NCBI RefSeq assembly: GCF_031143425.1
Contig: NC_090451.1
Span: 665,350,575 to 665,414,574 of the forward strand
Direction of reading: 5' to 3'
Source: Pleurodeles waltl
Lineage: Eukaryota; Chordata; Amphibia; Caudata; Salamandridae
Length of the DNA stretch: 64,000 nt
Under the pieces are notes generated by a model. It saw only the letters and a list, made by a program, of their open reading frames with translations, was not told the origin of the DNA and made no database searches. Position 1 is the first letter of the stretch. Each line of letters opens with the position of its first letter. Of the stretch, positions 23,360 through 34,182 are shown in pieces. The position numbers and the translations under genes are program-made.

Positions 23360-24909
23360 GTTTTGGACCAGGGAGGACCTGGTTTAGCAGTTCGGACTGG
23401 ACTGTTCCCATGAGGAACAGGGTCAAGACTGATTTACCTATGGCTGGGTCCAAACTGGGGTGGCATGTTGAAAAAAAGAACGATGGATTAAACCCAGATC
23501 AGTGACTAACGATGAGTGTTTACATTGTTCAGCACTCCCTTCATCATCCGTTTGTGTTATTAAAGTTGCTCTAAGTGAGAAGGATATGCCCAGATGTGGG
23601 TCCTGAACTGGCTGTGGATTCAAGCATGTCTGGCTGGTGAAGGGTGATACTCTGAAGCTGATCCCAGCATCTTTGTTTCTGGTCCAAGATGGATTTGGCT
23701 TGGCATTTGTGGCTGGAGTGTATCCTAATAAGGAACAAGGCCATGAATGATTTGCATTTGGCTGCGTTAAAACTGGGGTGGCATCATGAGCAAAAGAACA
23801 ATGGATTAAACCCCGATTTGTGACTGGGGTTGAGTGTTTGCATTGTTCAGCACTCCCTCCATCATCCTTTTGTGTTATTACAGTTGTTTTTAAGTGGGAA
23901 GGGTATGCCCAGATGTGGGTCCCATGCTCACTGTTCCACTGGATTTAAGCTAGCATGGTTGATGATGGGTGATACTCTGAAACTGGTTCCAGGGTGCTTC
24001 CTTCTGGTCTATAGAGGACCTGGCTTGGCAGTTCGGCTGGACTGTTCCCATGAGGAACAGGGTCAAGATTGATTTGCATATGGTTGGGTCCAAATGGGGG
24101 TGCTATGGTGAGCAGGAGAATGATGGATTAAACCTGAATCTGTGACTGGGGGTGATTGTTTGCATTGTTGAGCACACTCTCCTTCATCCTTTTATGTTAT
24201 GAAAATTGCCATATGTGGGAAGGGTATGCCTAGACATGGGTCCCTTGCTCACTGTGGCACTAGATTCAAGCTAGTCTGGCTGAAGAAAAGTCATTCTGGG
24301 AAAAGTTCCAGAATGCTTGTTTCTGGTTCAGGGAAAACCTGGCTTGGTAGTTTGGGCTGAACTGTTCCCATGAAGAACATGGTCAAGATTGGTTTGCATA
24401 TGGATGGGTCCAAAGTGTGGTACCATGGTGAGCAAAAGATCCATGGATTAAACCCAGATCTGTGATTGGGGATGAGTGTTTGTGTTGTTTAGCACTCTGT
24501 CCTTCATTCTTTTGTGTTATTAAAGTTGCTCTAAGTGGGAAGGGTATGCCCAGGCTTGGGTCCCTTGCTCACTCTGTCACTGAGTTCAAGCTAGTTTGTC
24601 TGGTGAAGGATGATGCTCTGAAACTGGTCCCAAAACACTTGTTTCAGGTCCAGGGAGAACCTGGCTACGCAATTTGGGCGGGACTGTTCCCATGAAGAAC
24701 AAGGTCAAGACTGATTTGCATATGGTTGGGTCCAAACTGGGGTGATATGGTGAGCAAAAGAATGATGAATAAACCCAGATATGTGTCTGGGGATGAGTGT
24801 TTGCATTGTTCAGCACCCTATCCATCGTCTTTTTGTGTTATTAAAGTTTCCCTAAGTGCGAAGGGCATGCTTAGACATGGGTCCCGTGCTCATTGTGCTA
24901 GTGGATTTA

Positions 24910-24962
24910 CGCTAGCATGACTGATGATGGGTGATACTCTGAAACTGGTCCTAGGATACTTA
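24910..24962 (+). ncRNA. Hammerhead ribozyme candidate, core kept but stem I worn
   Basis: CTGATGA is at 24921-24927, GAAA at 24941-24944, and triplet GTC with the cut expected between 24950 and 24951. Distal stem I has lost pairs (GGATTTACGC upstream). The same monomer ends in TTAG, the empty form of the MITE target. Confidence 0.6.
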
Positions 24963-25558
24963 GTTTTGGGCCAGGGAGAACCTGGTTTAGCATTTCGGGC
25001 TGGACTGTTCCCATGAGGAACAGGGTCAAGACTGATTTGTATATGGCTGGGTCCAAATTAGGGTGGCATGTTGAGCAAAAGAAATATGGATTAAACCCAG
25101 ATCTGTGACTGGGGGAGAGTGTTTGCATTGTTCCATTGTTCAGCACTCTCTTCATCATCCTTTTATCTTATTAAAGTTGCCTTAATTGGGAAGGGTACGC
25201 CCAGACTTGGGTCCCTTGCTCACTGTGTCACTGAGTTCAAGCTAGCCTGGCTGGTGAAGGATGATGCTCTGAAACCGGTCCCAAAACACTTGTTTTAGGT
25301 CCATGGAGAACCTGGCTAGGCAATTTGGGCTGGACTGTACCCAAGAGAAACAGGGTCAAGACTGATTTGCGTATGGTTGGGTCCAAACTGGGGTGACATG
25401 ATGAGCAAAATAATGATGGATAAACCTAGATCTGTGACTGGGGGTGAGTGTCTGCATTGTTCAGCACTCCATCCATTATCCTTTTGTGTTATTAAAGTTG
25501 CCCTAAGTGGGAAGGGCATGCCTAGCCATGAGTCCCGTGCTCACTGTGCTAGTGGATT

Positions 25559-25613
25559 CAAGCTTGCATGACTGATGATGGGTGATGCTCTGAAACCGGT
25601 CCCAGGATGCTTG
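25559..25613 (+). ncRNA. Hammerhead ribozyme candidate, strongest stem III
   Basis: CTGATGA is at 25572-25578 and GAAA at 25592-25595. Stem III C-G is closed by the loop CG, and the triplet is GTC with the cut expected between 25601 and 25602. Distal stem I CAAGC/GCTTG is kept; the proximal A-C mismatch is shared with its class. Confidence 0.75.
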
Positions 25614-27780
25614 GTTTGGGCCAGGGAGGACCTGGTTTGGCAGTTCAGACTAGACTGTTCCCATGAGGACCAAGGTCAAGACTGATTTGTATACGGCTGG
25701 GGTGGCATGCTGAAAAAAAAGAACAATGGATTAAACCCAGATCTGTGACTAAGGGTGAGTGTTTACATTGTTCAGCACTCCCTTCATCATCCTTTTGTGT
25801 TAATAAAGTTGCTCTAAGTGGGAAGGGTATGCCCAGATGTGGGTCCTGAACTCACAGTTCCAGTGGATTCAAGCATGTCTGACTGATGAAGGGTAATACT
25901 CTGAAAGTGATCCTAGCATCTTTGTTTCTGGCCCAAGAAGGATTTAGCTTTGCATTTTCAGCTGGACTGTTCCCAATGAAGAACAGGGTCATCACTGATT
26001 TGCATTTGGCTGGATGAAAACTGGGGTGGCTTCATGAGCAAAAGAACGATGGATTAAACCCAGATCTGTGACTGGGGGTGAGTGTTTGCATTGTTCAGCA
26101 CTCCCTCCATCATCCTTTTGGGTTATTAAAGTTGTCTTAAGTGGGAAGGGTATGTCCAGATGTGGGTCCCATGCTCACTGTTCCACTGGATTTAAGCTAG
26201 CTTGGTTGATGATGGGTGATACTCTGAAACCGGTTCCAGGGTGCTTCTTTCTGGTCTATAGAGGACCTGGCTTTGCAGTTCGGGGTGGACTGTTCCCATG
26301 AGGAACATGGTCAAGACTGATTTGCATATGGTTGGGTCCAAATGGGGGTGGCATGGTGGCAAAAGAACGATGGATTAAATCCAGATCGGTGACTGGGGGT
26401 GAGTGTTTGCATTGGTGAGCTCTCCAGCCATCATAATTTTGTGTTATTAAAGTTGTCCTAAGTGGGAAGGGTATGCCTAGACATGGGTCCCGTGTTTACA
26501 GTGTCACTGGGTTCAAACTAGCTTGGCTGATAAAGGTTGATACTTTGAAACTTTTTCCAAGATATTTTTATTTATGGTCTATAGAGGATCTGACTTGGTA
26601 GCTCGGGCTGGACTGTTACTATGTGGAACAGGGTCAAGACTGATTTGCATATGGTTGGATCCAAAAGAGGATGCTATGGTGAGCAGAAGAATGATGGATT
26701 CAACTTGAATCCTGATTTGGGGTGATTGTTTGCATTGTTGAACACTCTCTCCATTATTTTTTTGTGTTATGAAAATTGTCCTATGTGGGAAGGGTATGCC
26801 TAGACATGGGTCCTTTGCTCACTGTGCCACTAGATTCAAGCCAGCCTGGCTGAAGAAAAGTCGTACTCTGAAGCTGGTCCCAAAACACTTGTTTCAGGTC
26901 CAGGGAGAACCTGGCTAGGCAATTTGGGCTGGACTGTTCCCAAGAGACACAGGGTCAAGACTGATTTGCGTATGGTTGGGTCCAAACTGGGGTGACATGA
27001 TGAGCAAAATAATAATGGATAAACCTAGATCTGTGACTGGGGGGTGAGTGTCTGCATTGTTCAGCACTCCATCCATTATCCTTTTATGTTATTAAAGTTG
27101 CCTTAATTGGGAAAGGTATGCCCAGACTTGGGTCCCTTGCTCACTGTGTCACTGAGTTCAATCTAGCCTGGCTGGTGAAGGATGATGCTCTGAAACCTGT
27201 CCCAAAACACTTGTTTTAGGTCCATGGAGAACCTGGCTAGGCAATTTGGGCTGGACTGTTCCCAAGAGAAACATGGTCAAGACAGATTTGCGTATGGTTG
27301 GGTCCAAACTGGGGTGACATTATGAGCAAAATAATGATGGATAAACCTAGATCTGTGACTGGGGGGTGAGTATCTGCATTGTTCAGCACTCCATCCCAGG
27401 ATGCTTAGTTTTGGGCCAGGGAGAACCTGATTTAGCAGTTTGGACTGGACTGTTCCCATGAAGAACAGGGTCAAGACTGGTTTGCATATGGCTGGGTCCA
27501 AACCGGGATGGCATGCTGAGCAAAAGAACCATGGATTAAACCCAGATCTGTGACTGGGGGTGAGTGTTTGCATTGTTGAGCACTCTCTCCATCATTCTTT
27601 TGTGTTATTAAAGTTGCCCAAAGTGGAATGGGAATGCTTAGACCTGGCAGGGGAGACACCATGGTGACGTGGTTGTTTTCTCTGTGGTATCCGAGGAGAA
27701 GGTTCCAGTGTTTCCAGCCGGTGCAGCTCTTTTCTTCAGCGTGAAATCGGGGGACCCTTCCGGAAGGGATCTCTGCGAAG

Positions 27781-28006
27781 ATGGCGGCTAGTCGAGCGCG
27801 CCCAAATGCCGTGAGGTTCTCAGCAGTTGAATACGTCAAGATGGATGGATTGTTGTTCAGCCGCTCAATGCTGCAAAAGGAACTTGGATTCAGACCTGAT
27901 CAGATTGACTACCTGTTTGCTTTTCTTGGAGGTAAAGTCTTTGAAGTGATTTTCACCACCTTTGCTTTGTTTGAACAATGCCTCAAGCGCTTTAAAGAAA
28001 GGAATG
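27781..28006 (+). pseudogene. Tx1-like ORF1, 5' fragment, copy 2
   Basis: First 75 codons of the zinc-knuckle ORF1, starting at ATG 27781 within AAGATGGCGGC. The frame is open up to the L1-b insertion and continues on the far side at 34183. It encodes part of the N-terminal domain only. Confidence 0.8.
27993..28006 (+). repeat. Left target-site duplication of L1-b
   Basis: TAAAGAAAGGAATG, repeated exactly at 34169-34182. A 14-base duplication is typical of target-primed LINE insertion and fixes both ends of L1-b. Confidence 0.93.
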
Positions 28007-28730
28007 GGGGGCGTGTCCATGATGGCGGAGCGCTAGGACGTGCTTGCTAGCACTCCGCCGCCTCGATCCAGAAAAGTGCCTTGCGGCCCGTTGGGGGGAA
28101 GCCTGGAGGCTCCCCCCGCATTGTGAGGCCCCCCCGGGTGTTTTCTGCCGCTTGGCTGCGGCCGGGTCTGGGCTGTGCCGCTCCCGAGGGGAGAGCTGGG
28201 GTTGGCCCCGGAGTCGAGGCGGGGCCGCGGAGCGGCGCGAGAGGCGGCCTGGGCCGCAGTGCGGACCTCTCATCGGCGGCCCTGCTGAGCGGGGCGCCGA
28301 GGGATTGAGAGCCTGGGGGCTCACCCAGGGCCCCATAGCAGCTGAATTGCGCCGCGGGACCCGGCGCCTGGAGAATTGAGCGCCCTGAAGGAGAGGGGCG
28401 CTCCCTCATGTTCTGTCGGACCGGGAGCGGCAGACGAGGCCCCTCACCCTGGCACCTTGGAGTGGGGCCTCGTGAAGTGCAGGGCCCCAGTAGAAGGTAG
28501 GGGCCCGGATGCCCAGCCTCCGGGCTGTTTTACTTCAACATTTGAACTTCTGATAAGCGTGGTCCTGCAATCTCGTGGAAGGCGCCAGGAACGGACTGCT
28601 GCAAGTGGTGGCTGCTGGGGGTCGGAGCTGGGCACGGTCCCGGACAGGGCGGTATATACTGATCGGCCCCACACGGAAATCCTGGAGGCCCTACGGGATT
28701 GAACCGGCGAGGCGTGACCAGGCCGGCGCG
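28007..28730 (+). promoter_or_regulatory. L1-b 5' UTR, CpG-rich
   Basis: GC-rich leader starting GGGGGCGTGTCC, with GATGGCGG at 28021-28028, close to the YY1 site that sits near the start of mammalian L1 promoters. It contrasts strongly in base composition with the AT-richer Tx1 sequence around it. Promoter function is inferred from position and family. Confidence 0.6.
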
Positions 28731-29726
28731 ATGGCAACATCAAAATCCAAGCGCAAGCGCTCAGTGAGGGACATGCTGGCAGGGGCGCGCCTGACATCTG
28801 GGACTGTGGCGGAGGACCTACCTGAGACGAGGGCCTTGGAGAGTCGGGTGGAGACAGATCCAGAGGAGAGTTCTCCCGTTACGAAGGGCTTTCTGACCTC
28901 CCTGTTTGAGTCACTCCGGGGAGATATCCAAGAGCTGCCTAGGGACATCTCACAGGAGGTGAAGGGGCTACGAGGAGAGGTTACCTCCTTGGGTGAACGT
29001 GTATCGCAGCTAGAGGACAGTGAGATCCCTCGCGGTGAAGAGGTGGCGGGCCTGCAACAGGAGGTAGTCTGCCTCCAAGAGCAGCAGGACCTCCTCCAGA
29101 TGGCGGTTGAAGACTTGGAAAATCGCTTGAGGCGACAAAATATTCGTATTAGAGGGGCCCCGGTTGGTGCTGAAAAAGAGGACATTGAGGGCTACGTGGT
29201 GGACCTGTTTCGCTCCTTGCTTGGCACAGACGAGACACGGGAAGTAGTCCTGGACCGGGTACATCGAGTTGGGTGCGCCAGGGGCCCTGGAGACCGCCCC
29301 CCAGACATTTTAGCCTGTCTCCACAACTTTGTCCTTAAAGAAAAGATTCTACAGCGGGCCCGCAACCTCCAGAGTGTACTCTTTCGAGGGCATGAACTCC
29401 AGCTATTCCATGACCTATCTGTGCGGACTTTGCAGAGGCGGAGAGAGTTCAGACCGATCACGGATCACTTGAGAGCGCACAATGTGTCCTACTCCTGGGG
29501 CCATCCGTTCCGCTTGGTCTTCCGCTGGGAGGAGCAGCTCCGGCAGGTGAAATCCGTCTCAGAGGCTAGCCGCATCCTGGGTCTGGAGGATATGGGCCAG
29601 GAGGCGAGCGAGGGGGCGGTTCTGCCGGCGGGGGGCCCTCCTCGTTGGCGGAGAAAAGAGAAGAAAAGGAAGCTGCAGCGCCCGACGGCCTCGGAGCTGA
29701 GATCGGAGAAAGAGAAGCTGCTTTGA
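28731..29726 (+). CDS. L1-b ORF1 protein (RNA-binding, coiled coil/RRM), intact
   Basis: Open frame of 331 codons. The ATG at 28731 (GCGCGATGG) is chosen because it opens the typical ORF1 start with a basic K/R patch (residues 3-12); an upstream in-frame start would add an untypical GC-rich leader. A coiled coil spans about residues 55-133. The RRM begins with NIRIRG (137-142), and the C-terminal domain covers about 180-285 (RVHRVG; HELQLFHDLS). A lysine-rich tail follows (307-330). The protein would trimerise on LINE RNA and act as chaperone in cytoplasmic particles. It is the only LINE ORF in the window with no visible break. ORF2 of the same copy is dead, so it could at most act in trans. 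Confidence 0.88.
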   Translation: MATSKSKRKRSVRDMLAGARLTSGTVAEDLPETRALESRVETDPEESSPVTKGFLTSLFESLRGDIQELPRDISQEVKGLRGEVTSLGERVSQLEDSEIPRGEEVAGLQQEVVCLQEQQDLLQMAVEDLENRLRRQNIRIRGAPVGAEKEDIEGYVVDLFRSLLGTDETREVVLDRVHRVGCARGPGDRPPDILACLHNFVLKEKILQRARNLQSVLFRGHELQLFHDLSVRTLQRRREFRPITDHLRAHNVSYSWGHPFRLVFRWEEQLRQVKSVSEASRILGLEDMGQEASEGAVLPAGGPPRWRRKEKKRKLQRPTASELRSEKEKLL

Positions 29727-30099
29727 ACAATGTGGCCACCGGAACTTCAGCCTAGTGTGGACACCCGGGGGCGCCCGGGATTGCTATTGGCCGCATTGCT
29801 AACAATATGCTGATCGTTGAAGAGGGTCGAGGTGGCGGGGGCAATGGACCTGGTTACCTGACTTGGTTGAATACACAGCCCCGTGGAGACTGCATCTCGT
29901 GAAGATGGACGACCGAGGACGTTTGTGTTCTATGCACCTGTTGTGCTTATTAGTTTTCTGTTGTTGGGTTTCCCTGCGCCTCTGGCTTTTTGTGGAGATA
30001 CCCTCAGGCCTGAGTGCTCTAGGTGGTCTAGATATTAATGTAGGGGGTAGTCCTCTGTTGTGCCCCTGCCTCTTCTGCTTGCTCCCTTCAGTATAGGCT
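29727..30099 (+). other. L1-b inter-ORF spacer
   Basis: About 370 bases between ORF1 and ORF2. Short frames occur but none resembles a known domain. It is much shorter than the 1.9-kb L1-a spacer. Confidence 0.55.
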
Positions 30100-33000
30100 A
30101 TGACCATTAAATGTATAAGTTTAAATGTTAGGGGGCTCAATAACCCTACTAAGAGGCTAGCCATCCTATCAGCTTTAGAGAGATCGGGGAGTCATATATG
30201 TCTCTTGCAGGAGACGCACCTCGTCTTTAAAGAGACCTACCGTATGTGCTCTAAGTGGCTCCCCAGGCAGTTCTGGTCCTCGCTACCATCAAAGCATGCA
30301 GGGGTGGCAAATTCTTCTATCACGCTAATTTCCAGGGGAAGTGATATCAAAATTGCACGAGGTTCCAGGGAGGCTTTTAGCCATGAGGCTTAGACTGGGG
30401 TTTTTTTCCTTCACGATTGCTTTCCTTTACGCACCTAATTCTCAACAAGAAACCTTCCTGAGACAGTCTTTGACTCCGCTGCTCCAATCCCCTGATGGTG
30501 CTGTGCTGCTGGGGGGCGATTTTAATTTGGTGATGGACGGGGACCTGGATCGCTCAGGTCATTGGTATGGGCAGATGGGGTCTTTGTCGGACGCAGGGCG
30601 GCAGTGGTTGAGTGAGTGTGGTCTGGTGGATGTGTGGAGGAGTGCGCACCCCTCTTTGAGGGACTACTCCTTTTACTCATCAGCAACCAAAACATACGCT
30701 AGGTTGGACCTTTTTCTGGCATCCCAGAAGCTTATTCCCAGGGTTAGAGACTCAGCGATTGAGCCGCGGGCCCTGTCAGATCATGCCCCAGTTACAGTTG
30801 AGATCCGCACAGACATGGAGAGGGTCAGTGCATCGGGATGGCGATTTAGGGATTCGATGCTTCAGAACGTTGCAACGGTAGAGGCGATCCGAAGGGCAAT
30901 AACAGATTACCTTAGCTTTAATGATGATGGGACAATAAGCATTGCAACACTGTGGGAGGCACTGAAGGCTGTCTTGAGGGGCGAGGTGATGTCGCTTTCT
31001 TCTAGGGACAATAAGGCAAGGAGTCGACTCAGGGGGGACCTAGAGCAGCAAGTGAGGGTGTTGGAGCGCTCACATAAACACACCGGTGCTCCTAGAATAT
31101 GGCAAGAGCTCGAGAAGGTGCGAAAGCAGCTGAGGAGGTTGGACTGGGACAGGGCAGAGCACGCAGTAGTCTGCCTCAAACAAAAGTACTATGTAGGAAG
31201 TAACAAGTGCGGGAAGTTGCTGGCACGTAGGTTGAGAGCGCAGCGTGCAGCATCAGTGATAAAAATGGTGCGCTCCTCTTCTGGAACAGAAGCGCACACG
31301 AGTGACCAAATAGCGCAGGCTTTTGCGGAATTCTATCGAAATCTATACAGGGCTGAGGAGCCCGGTACCTTAACTCCAGAATCCTTCTTAGAGGACATAG
31401 CAATCACTCCTTTGTCTTTGTGAGAGGCAACCGCGTTAGATCAACCTAAAAGGGCAGAGGAGGTTATGTCAGCGATCGCCCGGCTGCAGACCGGGAAGTC
31501 ACCTGGCCCCGATGGTTTCCCTGCGCTTTTTTATAAATCCTTCTGTGTGGAACTTATTCCCGTTTTGGTGCGACTTTTTAACTCTTTTCGTCAAACGGGC
31601 GCTCTTACGCCTAGTATGTTAGACGCTACTATCGTGGTTATCCCGAAACCGGGGAAGGATCCCGAGGAATGCACCTCGTACAGGCCGATCTCACTCCTGA
31701 ATATTGACACCAAATTATTCACTGGCATTCTGGCACACCGCCTCAACTATTATATGCCGGGGCTTGTGGATCCCGACCAAGCGGGATTTATACCGCATAG
31801 ACAGTGTAGCGATAATACCAAGCGACTGCTTCACCTCTTGGATAAAACCGAACGCTCTCGTAGGGCGGCGCTCTTCCTATCTATCGATGCTGAAAAGGCC
31901 TTCGATAGGGTTTACTGGCCATACCTGTTCAAGGTGCTTGAACGCTTCGGACTGGGCTCGGGCTTCATGGCATGGATTTGCTGCATTTATCAAGCGCCTC
32001 GGGCGGCGGTTCGGGTTAATGGGACACTTTCTTTGCCGTTCGCCGTCCAAAGAGGGACCAGGAAGGGGTGTCCGCTTTCGCCCCTCCTGTTCGCGCTCTA
32101 CATGGAGCCTATGGCGCAGAGGCTACGGGACAACCCTCAGATCACGGGCGTGAAGTTTGGGGGGGATGAACATCTCATATCACTATATGCGGATGACGTC
32201 ATCCTTACTCTGGCGGAGCCTATGACCTCACTACCGGCGCTAATGGGTGTTTTAGAGGAATTTGGATGAGTTTCGGGGTTTCGAATGAACATGCCTAAAT
32301 CGCAGGCTATGGGCAAGTTTATCAGTGCGGAGCATGAAAGGGACCTGAAGGCCCGATTCAATTTTTTATGGTCCTCCTCGGGGCTCCCATACTTGGGGAT
32401 CGAACTGGGCTCCACAGTCGCCCCACAGCGACGTTGAATTATGCGAAACTAACCCGGGAGGTGCAGTGCGACTTAGAGACATGTGGGAAACTTAAATTGT
32501 CCTGGCTGGGTAGTGTTGCGGCAGTGAAGATGACCATCTTACCACGTATGCTTTATCTGTTTCAGGTGCTCCCGCTGGAGCCCCCGCCGCGGACGATAGC
32601 GACCCTCCAAATGGTGGTTCTAGGATTTATATGGGAAGGGAAGGTGGCGCGGTTATCGCAGCAGGTCCTGTATCGCCCCAAGAGGGAGGGGGGTCTGGCG
32701 GTCCCCTGTCTCCTTCAATACTTCCAAGCAGCACAGCTGCGTTTCCTCTTGGAATGGAGCCGACCGTCTTCTGAGAAGCATTGGTGTTTCATGGACCAGG
32801 CAGTGGCTGGCTCTCACATATGGAAGGAACCCTGGCTTAGGCGCCGTCACAGGGCGCAGGGATTGTATATATCCCCGGTCACGGAGGTTTCGATGAGAGT
32901 GTGGGATCGGGTGGCAGTCAGGGTGGGTTTGACGACCTTCCCATCCCCAATGACTCCCCTAGGCGCGGACCCCAATTTTGGCCCGGGCCTACAGTCTGAA

Positions 33001-33918
33001 GCATTGCGTCGGTGGTATGAGGGGGGCTGCAAAAGGGTGGGATATTTATTCGATGAGCAGGGGGTTATCCCCTTTGACCAGCTGAGGGAGCTATATGGCC
33101 TAACCGAGGCTGACAGGATGATGTACTATCAAATAAGACACTGGGCCCTGCTTCCAGCCAATAGGATATGAATAGATAGGCCGTTAACACCGTTTTAAAA
33201 ATGGATTCTAATGAAAAAGGGATATAAGCGCGTGGTTTCTGAGCTCTATGTCCTCTTACGGGGGGAGGTCTGCTCAACCAAGACTAAGGGTCAATTGAGA
33301 TGGGAGAAGGAACTAGAGAGGGAGCTAACGGAAGATGAGTGGGAGAGTGTTTTTTATAGGGCGCATCACACAGCTTATAACTCAGCAGGTACAGAGACAG
33401 CCTATAAAGTAGCCTCCTCCTGGTATTACACCCCGAATAGGATCCATGCTTGGGATCATGACAAATCTAGTCTTTGCTGGAGGGGGTGTGGGGAAGGGGG
33501 CTCTCTTGTGCATTTACTATGGCATTGTCCCAAACTACATCGGTACTGGAAGGACATAATAGACACTGTGGACATGGCTTTTGACACTCGGATCCCTAGA
33601 TTTCCTGCCTATATTTTGCTGGGCCTTCCCAATCCTCTCACATTTCTCCTGAGATCATTGAGGGGACGGCAGATGGCTTTAGCTTTGAATGCTGCAGTAC
33701 AGCTGTTGCTATCTGTGTGGGGGACAGAGCGGATCCCGACAACAGTCTCGTGGCTGCACAAGCTCTGGTTTATCCTCGCTATGGAAAAGCTCACCCTGAC
33801 TTCTCAGCAGCGGAGCGGGGACTTTAAAGAACTTTGGCAACCATTCTTACATATCCTATCCGGGGAGTTTTCAGAGCTGACATGTCCAACTTATTTGAGG
33901 GTTCTGAATTTGAATTGA
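30100..33918 (+). pseudogene. L1-b ORF2 (endonuclease / reverse transcriptase), broken
   Basis: ATG 30100 begins MTIKCISLNVRGL, the first endonuclease motif. Then come LLQETHL (near 30208), GGDFN (near 30516), RLD and SDHAP (near 30778). The RT shows GKSPGPDGFPALF (near 31494), YRPISLLN, SIDAEKAFDR, KGCPLSPLLF and YADD at 32186-32197. A zinc knuckle CWRGC...H...C lies near 33478-33530. Breaks: frameshift between about 30300 and 30345, TGA 31421-31423, TGA 32267-32269, a frameshift near 32420, TGA 33169-33171 and a TAA near 33196. The last frame ends at 33918. The protein would have nicked DNA and primed reverse transcription at the nick. Confidence 0.9.
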
Positions 33919-34168
33919 GTGCAGGGGATTGCACCTTCAAGGAGATGTATTTATAGGACTAGATTTATATGGTATAAGAGCCTGAGATTGTTTGACTACT
34001 GTATTGTTAGCCAGCAGTGGGGAAACATAGTTGTATTATATATTTAACCTTCTTTTTTTTTTCTATTGTTTCGCATGAAGTAAGCTAATAACGAGCCGTT
34101 GGCAATACTGTGATGTAGTGCATATGCGATGTTCTATAATTCAAAAATTAATAAACAGATTTGATCCA

Positions 34169-34182
34169 TAAAGAAAGGAATG
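34169..34182 (+). repeat. Right target-site duplication of L1-b
   Basis: Exact copy of 27993-28006. Confidence 0.93.

Larger units (their letters stand above)
20465..27647 (+). repeat. Newt satellite-2-like array, segment 3
   Basis: The longest array here, about 22 monomers of about 320 bases. Runs of the same ordered monomer types recur, for example from 22462 and from 24069. The monomer near 27281 is joined abruptly at about 27395 to a later monomer position (CACTCCATCC then CAGGATGCTTAG), an internal deletion of the array. The last monomer is cut by Tx1-2 after GCTTAGACCTGG. Frames of 60-80 codons occur in most monomers on both strands and are not taken as genes. Confidence 0.92.
28007..34168 (+). 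mobile_element. L1-clade LINE 'L1-b', full-length, inside Tx1-2 ORF1
   Basis: 6.2-kb L1 of a family distinct from L1-a, inserted in sense orientation in Tx1-2 ORF1. It has a GC- and CpG-rich 5' UTR of about 720 bases, an open ORF1, a broken ORF2 and a short 3' UTR. A perfect 14-base target duplication flanks it. The 3' end reads AATAAACAGATTTGATCCAT with no poly(A) run, which is odd for an L1. It is younger than the Tx1-2 insertion it cuts. Confidence 0.93.

Noticed and set aside
17755..27573. Recurrent 60-80 codon frames in satellite monomers on both strands
   Set aside because: They repeat with the monomer, occur on both strands, start and stop at variable points, and the monomer length (~320) is not a multiple of three. 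They are a by-product of the repeat.
28007..28730. CpG-rich stretch as a host-gene promoter island
   Set aside because: It lies exactly between the L1-b target duplication and L1-b ORF1, so it is the LINE 5' UTR.
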